A stretch of 64,000 nucleotides of DNA, from the NCBI RefSeq assembly GCF_030445035.2, contig NC_080690.1:32886796-32950795 (forward strand), given 5' to 3'. Shown piece after piece: positions 35,190 to 46,800 of the stretch (its first letter is position 1; each line of letters starts with the position of its first letter). The DNA comes from Dasypus novemcinctus (lineage: Eukaryota > Chordata > Mammalia > Cingulata > Dasypodidae). Made by a program: the position numbers and the translations under genes. The notes beneath the pieces were generated by a model that saw only the letters and a list, made by a program, of their open reading frames with translations, ran no database searches and was not told where the DNA came from.

Positions 35190-35720
35190 AGTGACCCTGG
35201 TCACATCACCGCTCGCGCCAGGCCTCAGTATCCCCGTCCGTACAGGGAGGTTGAGCTCCCCGAGGCCTCCGGATTTTACGATTGCGCCGTGAATTTTTAA
35301 GTGACTTGTCGGGGCACAGCTGGCCCTTCCTTTCCACCGGCGCGGAGGGGATTGATTCTCCATGGAGCTAGTCTACTGCTCGCCGTGCTGCGAGCCCGAG
35401 GGGAACGATATCGTTCTCGAGGAGGGGCCTGTGGGCTTGGCGCTAAGTGGAGGGGCGTTGGGAGGCTATTTCTGGCACAGACTGAGGTGGGTGGAAAAGG
35501 TGGGGGCGGCGGGTGTCGGGGGCGCTTGGAGAGGAAACCTGAGCCCGGGCCTCGTGCTCGCGGTTTAGGGGAAGAGCAGGCTGCGGCGGGGGCGGGGCGG
35601 GGGCGGGGCCAGGGCAGAGCGGCCCCGCCCCCAGGGCCGGGCAGGGCGCGGCCTCGGCAGCTGGGAGGGCGCGCGTGGCCAGGAATGCGTCTCCCCCTGG
35701 GCACCTGTCCCCAGGTCTGT
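35190..35720. promoter_or_regulatory. Orphan CpG island with clustered GC boxes
   Basis: Dense CpG in otherwise CpG-poor intergenic DNA. GC-box runs (ggggcggggc and related) sit at 35,588-35,640. A perfect 14-bp palindrome, gaacgatatcgttc, lies at 35,403-35,416. No annotated gene start is recognisable on either strand, and the open frames here look like by-products of base composition. It could be a distal promoter or enhancer, or the start of a non-coding RNA; nothing visible decides. Confidence 0.6.
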
Positions 35721-35924
35721 CCACCTTTGGCCCCATTTCACAAACGCTCCCCGACAGGGAAAGGAGGAAAGGGAAGCCTCCCCAGTGCTCACCAGGTACC
35801 TGCCCTTCCAACGGGGATGTTAGGAACTCGCTCTGGGAACCTCCCAGGAGCCAGGCGCTGTTCTATGTGTTGACACGTGTCAGCACAAACCTCACCACTG
35901 CAGGAAGCAGGCACGGCTTTCAGC

Positions 35925-36000
35925 GCCGTTCCACAGATGGGGACTCTTGAGGTTCAGAGAGGTGAACTGCCTTGCCCAGTGAAGCACAGCCTGTGACCAC
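35925..36000. mobile_element. Ancient mammalian repeat scrap
   Basis: 'ccgttccacagatggggact...gaggttcagagaggtgaactgccttgcccagt' is the common old repeat motif (gaggttcagagaggt). Family not assigned. Confidence 0.4.
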
Positions 36001-36715
36001 GGACACCTGTAACAATGGGCAGACTGGGTGAAAGGTAGAGGAATGATCAGGACACAAATGGTGGGTGAGCCAGGGGTGGAAGGAAACACACCCTCTTTGA
36101 GGAGGGGATGGGGAAATGGCCGTAATCTGGGCCTTGAAGGATGGGTGCAATTTTGACACGAAGAAATGTGCAGGGAAGGGTTTTCCCAAGGGGAGGGAAT
36201 AGCATATGCAAGGGCATAGAGGCAAACAAGTGCAGGGGACATTTGGGGCAGGACAAGCAGCCTGGTGGGGGCCTTTGCCGGTGCATGCTGGGTAACAAGG
36301 TCACGTTAGCAAGGCTGAGAGAGGAATTGCTGTGCTTTGAAAGTGTCTTGGCATCTGGGATGCCAGGCCTTGGGCCCCAGGGTGAGGACTGGAAGACATG
36401 AAGGGGCAGGAATCCCTGCTTCTCTCGGACCTGTGCTGAGATCCCGGGGCGGCCTGGGCGGCTGTGGATGGACAGGAAGCCAGCCATTCCTTCCCGTGAG
36501 CTGGAGGAGAATGGCCTCTGTGTGAGCCACAACAAAAAGGCTTTTCTGTCAAGTCTGAGTGGGGAAGGAAACAGCAGCTCAGCCCCTGCCCTTGCCTGAA
36601 AGGAGGCTCTGTTGGTGGCCCTGGGGTCTCCTCCATGTGCAGAATGCAAGTGGAGGGGCAGAAGGAAGTGGGGTGGGGGATGCCGCACCACGGAGGGGTG
36701 GGGCTGAGCTGCTGT
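36001..36715. other. Unique non-coding DNA
   Basis: No gene or nameable repeat seen. Confidence 0.45.
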
Positions 36716-36830
36716 GTGAGTCTGTCTGTCTGGGTTCTAATCCCAGTGTGGCCATTTCTCAGCTGTGTGACCTGGACCAAGTTGCTTCACCTCTCTGAGC
36801 CCCATTTTTCTCAAAGAGTAAAACATCAAG
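36716..36830 (+). mobile_element. MIR SINE fragment
   Basis: 'gggttctaatcccagtgtgg', 'cagctgtgtgacctggacca' and 'ttcacctctctgagccccat' form the MIR core. Confidence 0.7.
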
Positions 36831-36839
36831 GGGGGAGCA

Positions 36840-37035
36840 TGCCAGTCACCTGGGGTCTTGATCACACATGGAGCACTTGCCAAGCGCCAAGCACCTGACA
36901 CTGTGGCCAGCACTTTCCAGCCAGCCACCCTCTCTTCACCTCCCCCAAACAGCCTGTGAGTTAGACGGGGAAACTGAGGCTTAAGTACTTGCCCAAGGTT
37001 AGGAACTGGCAGCATTGAGGTTTAAGCCCAGGATA
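36840..37035 (+). mobile_element. Ancient mammalian interspersed repeat
   Basis: 'ggagcacttgccaagcgcca', 'cctgtgagttagacggggaa' and 'actgaggcttaagtacttgc' follow a familiar mammal-wide repeat order. Name not assigned. Confidence 0.5.
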
Positions 37036-37079
37036 TTTTTGCCTCTTAAATTCCAAGTGATGCAAATGTAGAGAATAAA

Positions 37080-37620
37080 GACTGGAAGGAAGTATGCCAA
37101 ACTGTCAACACTGGCTACTGGAATTATTTTTTTCTTCTTTTTGTTTATCTGTAATGGATTAACTTTCCTACTTGGTAGTTAGCACAATATAAAGAAGAAG
37201 AAAAGCTGCTGAGGGTATGGGGGCTGTGAGGGGCCCAAGGTGAGTTTTGCTTGCAGCCACATTTTTCTCAAAGAATAAAACATCGAAGAACTGATTTTTC
37301 TTTATAACATTTTAAATTGTTTGGCTTGATAAAACGAGCCTATAGTACTTTCATAATTTAAGAAATTGAATACTACCCATTTATATGCATGTCTACACAC
37401 ATGTATGTATTATATATGTAAATAAATATATAATACATATACCCATACATACGTATCTGGAAAGAAATATGTCAAAAGGTAGGGTGGGCAGTTTAGGGAG
37501 CTGTAAAAAGAGATTCCCATTATGTGTTTTATATACTATTTGTATATATGTGTTTTTAAAATGACAATTCTGTTTTAAAACCTAGTCAAATTATAATACA
37601 CGACACTAAAAAGTAAAAAA
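37080..37620. other. AT-rich stretch with old L1-like tail and TA-rich simple sequence
   Basis: 'gaattatttttttcttctttttgtttatctgtaat' resembles an L1 3' UTR. 37,380-37,450 is (TATA/CATA)-rich simple sequence. Confidence 0.4.
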
Positions 37621-38930
37621 GCATTAAAGCTGTGGCCCCAGTTTACTGGGGTGGAGGGGATTTGATCAGGAGGGTGAGGCCTGCTGGGCTGAGGATGGGG
37701 GAGGTAGGGTCTAGCTGCTGCCACCCCTTCTCAGAAACCCCCTCGACACATCCGGGCCAGAGCCCCACAGCCCCTTCAGAGGGCTGCTCCTTCAGTCACT
37801 GGGTTTCTCTGCAATTATAACAGAGGGCCTGGGGTTAGCAGGCTCGCCCGCCGGGCAGTTTCCTGATGCGCTGAGGCAGCTGCCAGGCCTCTCCTCTGGC
37901 CTTGGCTCTGAGGAAGAGCTCAAGGAGAGGCCTTTCATCCTCTTTCCCGCCCCTGCACCCATCCCCACCCCCTGGTGGCCTCCAGTCTAGCCCAGGGCTC
38001 CAAGAAGAAAGCCTGGGAGGGGCCCTGTGGCTTCTGCCCGGAGCCCCCATGCTGACTGCCAAGGCCCCTGTAGGGGGGCAGCTCACCCACCTTTGCTGGC
38101 TGAACCTGAGAGGCCTTCGGGGCTTCTGAGGGCCAGCATTTCCTTCTCTCTTCAGCTGGTTTCCAAAACAAAGAGAGGAAGGGGTGGGATCAGGGGACCG
38201 GGAGCTGGGGGTGAGGGTGGGCTAGAGCAGGTTGCACAGGCCGGGCCCGCTCCGGGGCTGGGGTGGGCCCCACTACACCAACCAGCACGTTCCCGGGGCC
38301 CAGGCCAGTGCTGATAGGCCTGGCCTAGCGGACGGGCGTGGGGGGTAAGGCAGACCTGCAGGGCCGGCTGCCCAGGCTCCTGGGGTATCGTCTGTGCCCT
38401 GCCAGGCCTGGGTTGGGATTTTCTGCTTCTTCAAAGATGCGAGGGCAGGTCTTGGGGGCCCCCTCGCCCTCTGACCATGATGCGTGGTAAAGGGAACTGG
38501 AAGAATCCAAAGCAGCACTGTTTCCATCTCTGGTTTGTGCCTGGCTATGGGCTTCTGCCCGGAATCCAGTCTGGATCAGTGGGAGGACTGGGGTGACCAG
38601 GCCTCGTTCTTCCCAGCCCCCCTAGACATGGAGGGGTGTGTGGGGAACTGGGCTGCCCTTTCTTACCAGGAACAGATGGCAAAAGAATCCCCCACTCCTT
38701 CCCTGCCCCACCCCAGCAGTGACCACAGGTCCCCGCCCCTCCCTCCTCTGGTCAGTTAAGGGGTGGCCATTCTCCCCCCATCCCCAAGGTCTCAGGGCCT
38801 TCTTTCCAAAGGCCCCTGGGAAGGAGCCTCCCAGTGGGAACAAGATTCCATCAATGGGGGGGGGCTCGACCCCCCCTTGCCACTGCATGGCCCTCTAGCT
38901 GTAGGCTTCAGCCCAGGCTCCTTACAAACA
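37621..38930. other. Unique DNA just downstream of MMP15
   Basis: No exon or repeat recognised. It lies immediately past the MMP15 poly(A) site. Confidence 0.5.
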
Positions 38931-38934
38931 AGGC

Positions 38935-40382
38935 TACACTTGCCGGCTGTACAATTTAATCAGTGCAGATTATTTACAGAAATAACCATATGGGGATGGG
39001 CGCTGGACCTCACCCGCAGCCCTTGGCTGGGGTCGCCGGTTCTGTGGAGGTGGTGGTGGCAGAAAGCTGCTGGATCCATGCCCGTGCCAGCCCAGAAGTA
39101 GCCGCCACGGGGAGAGTCCAGCGAACTCCCACCCCCACGGGTCTCGGGGATGCTGGGTGCAGCCCGTTTGCCAAGGGCTGCAGGGAAGCAGAGGGGACGG
39201 AGCCGGCTGTACAGTACCATTTCCCACAGCAGCCTTGACCTCCTGTTTACTTCGGGAAGGAAGAGAGGAAGGAAGCATCTCAGCCCTCAGGGCTCGGCCA
39301 GAAGGGGCGTCTCCACGGCCAGGACTGGTTCTCCTTTGGGGGCTCCACAACCCTCCCCTGTCCACATTGGGGGACAAGTTGATGGCCTCTGCCAGTGTCT
39401 CTCCTTCCAGTCTCCTGGGGGAACAGGGAGCTGGAGGGGAGGACCCCTCCCCCTGGAACCTAGTGTGTGTGTGGCTGTGGGCACCCCAACAGGTGGGCAC
39501 AGGTCTGTGAACATCCACCACCCCAGCCTGGGCACCAATCAGCACCCGCTGCCTGGGAAGTCGGGACACTGGCAGCCGGAACCTGAGGCTGGCAGAGCTC
39601 TGAGATGCCGGAGAAACTGCAGTGGGGAGAGGGCGGGAGGAAGCCCAGATGGGCTGCGGGGCAGAGGGCAGAAAGTTGGCAGAAGTCTTGAAACCCACCT
39701 TGGGGGCCTGGGTCAGCGCTACCTCTTGGGGGAACCCCTCGGCAGACCCCCTTTGGTCCTTGATAAGGCAGGCCCAGGGCCCCTTCTCTAGAGAGGTGTG
39801 GGCTCCAGGGTACCTGGGAGCTGCCAGGGCAGGGTGGGAAGGAGCCAGGCCCCGGCAGGGACTCAGGCCCGTGGGCCAGCCCTCCACCTGTCACCTCCAG
39901 CCCGGGGCAAAGCTTTTAGGGCAGAGACTCGGGTGCTGGAAGCCCAGGCCTCCCTCTTCTCCTCCGGCCCCAAAGCCCACTTTTCCAACTTAGGCTTTCC
40001 CTCCCTGCTCCTCTGGCTGCCACCAAGCTAGAAGAGGATGGGGCCCTAATCCCCGGGCTGGAGCAGAACCACTTAGAAAAACGCCGACTCCCCCGGCTTG
40101 GGTGGGGATGCAGGGACTGCCCCTGGCCAGGAAGAGGAGAAACAAATGCTCAATGGGGAAAGAAAAAGAGGGAGGGAGGCAGAAAGGAAGGGGATACCTG
40201 GGCATAAATAAACAATGGAGGACGGCTGCCGGGGATTGTTTGAGGGCCCGGAAGCGCCCGTCCAGGGGCCGACTCCGCCTCCGAAGGCTCCTGCCCGGGT
40301 GTGTCCGAGCGAGCAGCCCCCTCCGCACAGTCCAGGCCCGAGCACCGCGGGGGGCGGGGGCAGGGGCGGGGCAAGGGCGGCG
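38935..40382 (-). other. MMP15: MMP15 3' UTR
   Basis: Sequence between the stop codon and the predicted ATTAAA-directed cleavage site. No transposon is evident inside it. Long overlapping open frames here (for example a 305-codon minus frame) are GC-driven and have no domain. Confidence 0.65.
38955..38960 (-). terminator. MMP15: MMP15 polyadenylation signal ATTAAA
   Basis: Minus-strand ATTAAA with GT-rich sequence about 30-40 nt beyond it (ccttgtttgtaagg on the minus strand). It is the best signal downstream of the stop codon and predicts cleavage near 38,930-38,940 and a ~1.45 kb 3' UTR. Confidence 0.7.
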
Positions 40383-40849
40383 TCAGACCCACTCCTGCAG
40401 GGAGCGCTTGCAGTAGAGGAGCATGCGCGGCGCGCCCTTGCGCTGCACCTGCACCAGCGCGTAGGTGAGGCCCAGGATGCAGAGCAGCAGCGGCACCAGC
40501 ACCAGCACCATCACCACGTTCACGGTCCGCGCCACCTCGTCCATCTGCACCACCACGCGGCTGCCCCCGTCCTCGTCCTCGTCGGCCCCGGCCCCGAAGT
40601 CCCCCTCCCCGCCGCCGGGGCCAGGCCGCGCCTCAGCGCCCTCCCCGCTGTCGGCGCCCGCCCCAGGCTCGGCTCCCGCTTCGGGGTTGAAGGGCGGGCG
40701 GGCCACGTCGGGCCACCGGGCCCCGGGCTCCACATGTTCTTGGCAGCCCATGAAGTCCCGCAGGATGGACTTGGGGTAGCCGGGCTCCATTCGCAGGCGC
40801 TCGTTGTCGAACTTCCAGTATTTGGAGCCCTTGTAGAAGTAGGTGTAGG
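40383..40849 (-). CDS. MMP15: MMP15 coding exon 10 (terminal)
   Basis: 467 nt including the TGA stop. Last hemopexin blade with Cys557 (DFMGCQEH), the acidic stem, the transmembrane helix and the tail KRSLQEWV. Acceptor ctgcag. The stem is rich in Gly, Ala, Glu and Asp and is encoded by very GC-rich sequence. Confidence 0.96.
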
Positions 40850-43800
40850 CTGCAGGGGCAAGCGGACAGGCGTGGGATCAGGCCCCAGACCCTCCAAGCA
40901 GGCCAAGAGGTGCTGAAGGGGTCTCCGCTTTAACGCACCTTCCTTCCCACTTGCTTCCCCAAGCATTTCCAGGTCCACCTCTTCCCAATTTACAGGGGCC
41001 ACAATGAGGTTCAGGGAGGGGTAAGGTTGGTGTCAAGGGCAGGACTAGGCACTGGGGCTTCCTGGGCCAGGCTGACATTGACCAGCTTCCCAGGTTCCTG
41101 AGCAGCCTGCTGGGTTGGGGGCTGCAGTCAGGGACCTCTGCTGCCTCCGTGGTCAGCTCAGCCGGCTGCCCGGTGCCAGGACTGGCTTTACCCAACACAA
41201 AGAAATCGGCATCTTGCTCAAGGCCACCTGGCCGTCCCACAGTGGACCTGGAGAGGAGCCCGGCACTACTTGGAACCGGCTCTCTGCCTTGAGCATCTTG
41301 CCTGCCCACCAGCCATCAACCCTGGGAAAGGCCAGGTCTGAATCAAGGTGAGTCTAGGCCCTGCTGAGCACAAGAACGGAGTGGCTGCAGAGTCAGGCGC
41401 TCACACACTGGAGGCGTGTGACGAGCAGGGGCCCTGGCAAAACAAGCCAAGGAGCCTGAGAAACCTGAGCCAGAGACCCAGGACCAGTGATTTCTCTCAA
41501 ACTCACGGGGGATCCTGCTGCAGACATAAAAGAGCCCAGTTGCTTGGGGCTACTGACAGAGCGAGACCAGGGCTCCCATCTGGGCAGGTAAGCAGACACC
41601 CTGGCAGGATTCTCACCCCCAGTCCTCTGAGTTCAACTCCTGTGGGGGCTCATCCCACCCTGCTCAGACTCAGGGCTCCCCAAGGGCTGCCCAGGGGCGG
41701 CTTGACTCTGCAGGGCCTGGTTGGGAATCTCAGTTCCACAACTGCCTTGGGGCAAGTTGCTCAAGCTCTCTGGTTTACTTTGCCCATCTGTGAGATGGGA
41801 TCCTAAGGTGCAGGGAGGCCAGGAGACGCCAGACTCAGGAAGCTTCCAGCCCAAGGGCCACAGACGCATCCTCATATGTGTCATTGTGATGCTTGCTGAC
41901 CTGGGCAAAACGGTACCCTTGTGTGTGTGTGTGGGGGGAGGGGGATTTGGGAAGCAAGTAAGTCCTGGACAAACTGGGAGGGGATTGGCCTGTACCTGCA
42001 TCGTTGCTCAGGAAGGCCCCTTTCGGGGAGGTGGGGATCCCTTGCCAGATGCTGATGGGCTTGGGGTACCCGGGGTCTCCTCGCTGCGTCTCTTCGTTGA
42101 AGCGCCAGTACCTGTGATCAGAAGGCAGTAGGATGGGGACTTTGGGACCCTGCTGGTCCGGTGTCCTGGCCCCACGGGCCCATGGGGGCATTCTCCCATT
42201 GGGGAAGGGGCAGAGTGCTGACCTGTCCTCCTGGAAGAAGAAGGTGTGACCCGTGGGCTCCCACCAGATGGCCGTGTCAATGTGGTCATAGGGGATGTCC
42301 AGGCCGTAGCTGGTCAGTGGCTGTGGGTAGCCGGGCTCCAGGTTTGCTTCTCGGAAGAGCCAGTAGCGGTTACCTGGGAGGAGCGGGAGGTGGGGTGAGG
42401 CTGGACCTGGGGCTGGGGAGGGGACCAGGGGTGAGGGCAAGGAGAGAGCCTCTCTGGGCCCACAAACCCGTTCTTGTACACTGCCGTTCACATGCACATG
42501 CACACACGTGTGCATTCACGTTCACAAGCACACAAGCCATGCACACATGCAGTTATGCTCACGCAAATGCACACACCTGCAGTCACACTCACACACATGC
42601 AACCACGCTCACAAATGCACGCACGCAGCCTCACACATACATAGCCATGCTCATAGTCATGCTCACACACATGCAGTCATGCTCACACATCACGCTTACA
42701 CACATGCAGTCATGCTCACATGTGCATCCACACAGTCACTCTCATGCATGCACAAACAGGCACTCACGCTCACAGTGACATACAACTCAATTGCTCACAC
42801 ACACACGGACACTCACTGAAACCTGAGATGCACTCACGTACACGTCAGGCCCCTGCTCGCTCCTGTACACACACACCACACGCTCAGGGATGCTACCCAG
42901 AGGCCTTCACTCCCCTGTGCTTGTACACAGAGAGGAGCGAGGAGGAGCCCTGGCTGGCCTCCGGTCGGGGGCCGTGTCCCCTCGTGGTGCAAGACCAGGG
43001 CTGCCCTCCAGGCCTTCCCCAGGGAGGCAGGCCCCAATGGGAGGGATGGTGGAGAGGGGGTCCCTTGTCTCTGCAAAGAGACCCCAGAACCCTACCCAGC
43101 GTGGCTCGGAGGACCCATTCTTATGAGGACAAGGCTGCAGGGAACACCAGAGGCAAGGATGGAAGGAAACGAGGCAGAGCCCCCAGTCGGAGCAGCCTCT
43201 GCCCCCCTCCCCAGTTTTTATCTATCTCTCCAGCCCCACCTTGCTGCTACCTGCACTGGTCTCTGCCAGGAGTCCCCAGCAGGGGACAGGAGGGGTCCAA
43301 GACACGTGATACAGCCCTTCTCCTCTCCTCCACCCCATTCCCCCCGCCCCCAGCTCACCCTTGAAGAAGACAAAACGGCCGTCCTGGCGCTCGTAGGCGG
43401 CACTGATGTCACCGGGCAGGCCACGCCAGAAGTGCCCGATGGGCATGGGATAGTTGTCCAGGACACGGTTGTGCCGCACCCGCCAGAACCAGCGGCCCTG
43501 GGCGAGGGGAAGGACGTGAGTGGGAGGGTGCGCGCTGACTGTGTGAGATGCTGGGAGCGCCCTGGGCTGGGGAGCGGGCATCGGGGCTTCAAGTCCCCTG
43601 TCCTCTCAGTCTAGGGTCTGAGGTGTGACGTGCCAGGGGCTGACCGGTGAGGGAGGGCAGGGGCCGGCGCAGCCCGGCGGGGATGGCTCTGGGAGGGGTT
43701 GGGTGGGGGCGCTCCCACGCTGAGCCTGGGCTGAGGGGCTGGGGGAGGCGGGAGGGGCAGGGACAGACCTTGAACACGAACATCTCTCCCCGCAGCACAG

Positions 43801-46800
43801 CCACCGTGTCAAAGTCGCCGTCGCAGATGTTGGGGCCGTGCTGGTCGGGCCGCTCCGTGGCTCGGGGCTGGGCTGGGGGCGCCGGCTTTGGAGGCCTCTC
43901 CGGCTTCCCGCCTGGGGGTGGCGGGGGCCGTGGGGGCCGGTGTTCTGGCTGGCCTGGCCACCGGGGCGTCACGGTGGGGAGGGGCCGGGTGGGCTGTGGC
44001 TGACCGTCTGGGGTGCCTGCAGAAAAGGGTGGGAGGGGGAGTGAGGGGACAGTCACCGTGCCAGAGTCTCCTGCTAGGTACCCTGGGACCTCAAGGGACC
44101 TGTGCCCTGCGGCAGCCCCACCCACATGAAAGGTGACAGGTGAAAGGCCACAGCAAGCCCCTCTCCTGTCCTGAGGCTGCCCTGCCTCCACTTCCCCTCA
44201 GGGCCGATCCCCTGGGATGCCAGCCTGCCCCAGCGGAGGTTCTGGGAAGCCGCAGGTGCCTAGAGGACACAGCTGCTTCTGGCGTTGGCTTTCTAGGTGG
44301 GCGGGGGATCCAGTGAGGGGGTGTCTGCCAAGTGCCCAGCACGGCCGGCTGCAGCACCCAGCAGGGGTCAGCAAGGACCTGGACCCTGGAGGCTTCCTAG
44401 GGTGGAGGCTAGGTGGGTGCCCATAAGACATGATAAAACAACTGAGAACCCTGGCAGGCTGAATGGGAGATGGGGTCCTGGAACCCCCAGACACCCTTGG
44501 TCTAATAATATTGTTGAGCCTGAGGAGGCAAGCAGGGTCGGTGAGGGGCTCTGGGGCCACCTGTGTCCCTCAAGGGCCCCACCCGGCAGCCACAGTGAGG
44601 GCTCTGGATGAGCTCCCCGTCCTGGAGGCAGCCAGTGGGGTTTGATATCCAGCGCCTGCCATGTCATTCTCTTTGGGACTTGGGTTGTTCCTTTATAAAA
44701 TGGGCACAGTAGCAGTACCTGGGCCTCGATGGGCCAAGAGACGATTAGTTGAGAGCAGGGTGTGCAGAGCCCTCCAGCCCACTGTGCCGCCCATGCAACC
44801 CTGCTCACCGTAGAGCTGCTGGATGCCCCGGAGGTCGTCCTCGGGCAGCTGGAAGTTGTCGGTGTCCATCCACTGGTAGAAAGGCGCCATGATGGCACTG
44901 GGATTGCTCGAGTGCTCCAGCCCCAGTGCGTGACCCAGCTCATGCACCGCCACCAGGAAGAGGCTATTCCCTGCGGTGGGAACGGGCAGTACGGTCAGCT
45001 CTGGGCCCCCCTGGGGACCCGGCCACCCCAGGCCCTCAGGGCTGAGGCTGTGAGAGAGCCTGCCCTTGCTTTGCCCTTGGAAGTGGCTGAGCGGCTTTGC
45101 CTTCTGGGAAGTGGGTACAGTGACCCTCCCATACTTTGGAGAGCGTGTCAGTGCTCCAGAGAGCTGCATGGGGAAGCCCCCAACCCTGAGGCTGCTGAAC
45201 CGGCTCCGAGGGGGCCGGGCCCAGCTCCCCCCACGCTGGCCAGCCGTCCTCACCATGCAGGTCAGTGCTGGAGAAGGTCCAGGGCTCATCTGCATCGAAA
45301 TGGGTGTCCCCGCCCAGGCCAGGGCCCGGGAAATAGGCGTGGGCCAGGAAGCCTCCGGTGCCGTCAAACGGGGAGCTGTCGCCGTGGAAGCCAGAGGCGA
45401 AGAGGACCATGACGTCGGCCTCCTTCTGCCGCCGCAGCCGGATGTCCTCGTAGGGCACCTCCTGGAAGACCAGCGGCGTGGCCTGCTCCCACACGCGGAA
45501 GGCTCTGCGCACCGCCTCCAGCGAGTGGTACCAGCCCAGCTTCTCTGTGTAGTTCTGGATGCTGCGGGGGTGGGGACAGGTGAGTGAGCCAGGACCTGGG
45601 GACTCCTGTCGGGGACCACAGCATCCCTGGGCGAGTGGGGGAGGCTGTTGTCAAGGAACGCCCGTAACATCTGAGGCGGTGCACGGACAGCGCCGCTGCT
45701 GTCAGCCTAGTTGGCTGTGACGGGAATGTGGGAGTCATGTCAGGATTAGCATGTCAAACTCAGGAGTTCCTCAAGATGTCACTAAACAAGGCTGCACTGT
45801 GGCACGTAAGCTTATTCTAAAGAAAACCATTAAGTAAATAAAACTACAGGTCATCTGTGGCTGAAGGAAGGACCTCGAAAGGGGGATGCACACGACTGAG
45901 GTGGGAGACATGGGCCAAGCGGTTCCGAGTGCTGGGCTCCAGGGAGGAGAGACCTGAGGTCAAGTCCTGGTTCTAACCTTTCTCTGTTGCCTTGGGCAAG
46001 TGACTCAGTCTCTCTGAACTCCAGTTTCTTCATCTGTAAAATGGGGAGAATGAGGGTAGTGCTTTCTCCATGGGGTATCTGTGAGGACTAAAGGAGAACT
46101 CACATGGAGCACGTAGCACAGAGCCTGGCATGTGACCAAAGCAGGCCATCTGCCACTATCCATGTAAGTGACAGTAAGCTTCCCTGTGCTGGACAGATGG
46201 CTGCTAAATGGGCTGGGTGGACCTTTAATTCGTTCTGGGGGTCTGGGGTCTATGTGACCGCCGGAGCTGCTTTTCCTAGGGGGAGGGGGAACTCTGTGGG
46301 GAGAGGGGACTGTGGGTGGACTGAAGCAGGGAGGGGAGCCCCTGGGGACTGTCACCTGACTCAAGGCCCACTCGGCTCAGGGCCATCTCTTGTCCAAGTT
46401 CTCGGCAGAAAGGAGGAGTGTGCCTATGCCCAGGGTTATTGCAACCAGCCTGCTGCCCACCCACCTGCCGGCACCCCCTCCACCAACGCCTGCAGCTCCC
46501 TACTCTGCCCTGCAGAGGTCCACAGTGTATACCGGGCAGAACCCCATCTGGCCGGTGAGCCCAGCCCAGGCTGCTCGGGGGAGGGAGGTGGAAAGGGCAG
46601 AAGCAGCAGGAAGGGGCCCCGACTTCTGACTTCCGGAGGGAGAGAATGCCTAGGGTGCGAGGTAGCAGGCCATCCTCAGCATGGAGTTGGCCAGACCGTC
46701 TTGTGTCAGCCACCCTGGGGCGGGCTACTGGAAAGGAAGCCTTCCAGACCAGCTCTCTGGCTGGGAGCTTGAGGCCTCAGCCCCAACGGAGAGAGGATGG

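Noticed and set aside
35301-35873. 190-codon plus-strand open frame in the orphan CpG island
   Set aside because: Gly/Arg/Ala-rich composition typical of translated CpG islands; no domain and no splice context. Kept only as a CpG island.
1-38900. CFAP20 or another neighbour gene downstream of MMP15
   Set aside because: No segment resembling CFAP20 exons was found on either strand; in human it is tens of kb farther away.
38970-39887. 305-codon minus-strand open frame
   Set aside because: It lies within the predicted MMP15 3' UTR, is Pro/Ser/Gly-rich from GC composition and has no recognisable domain.
42480-42815. CRISPR-like array
   Set aside because: Repeat units are adjacent CA-rich minisatellite copies without unique spacers, and the DNA is mammalian.
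44693-45670. 325-codon minus-strand frame across MMP15 exons 4-5
   Set aside because: It reads through intron 4 and is out of frame in exon 4. The spliced model fits all phases and known domains.
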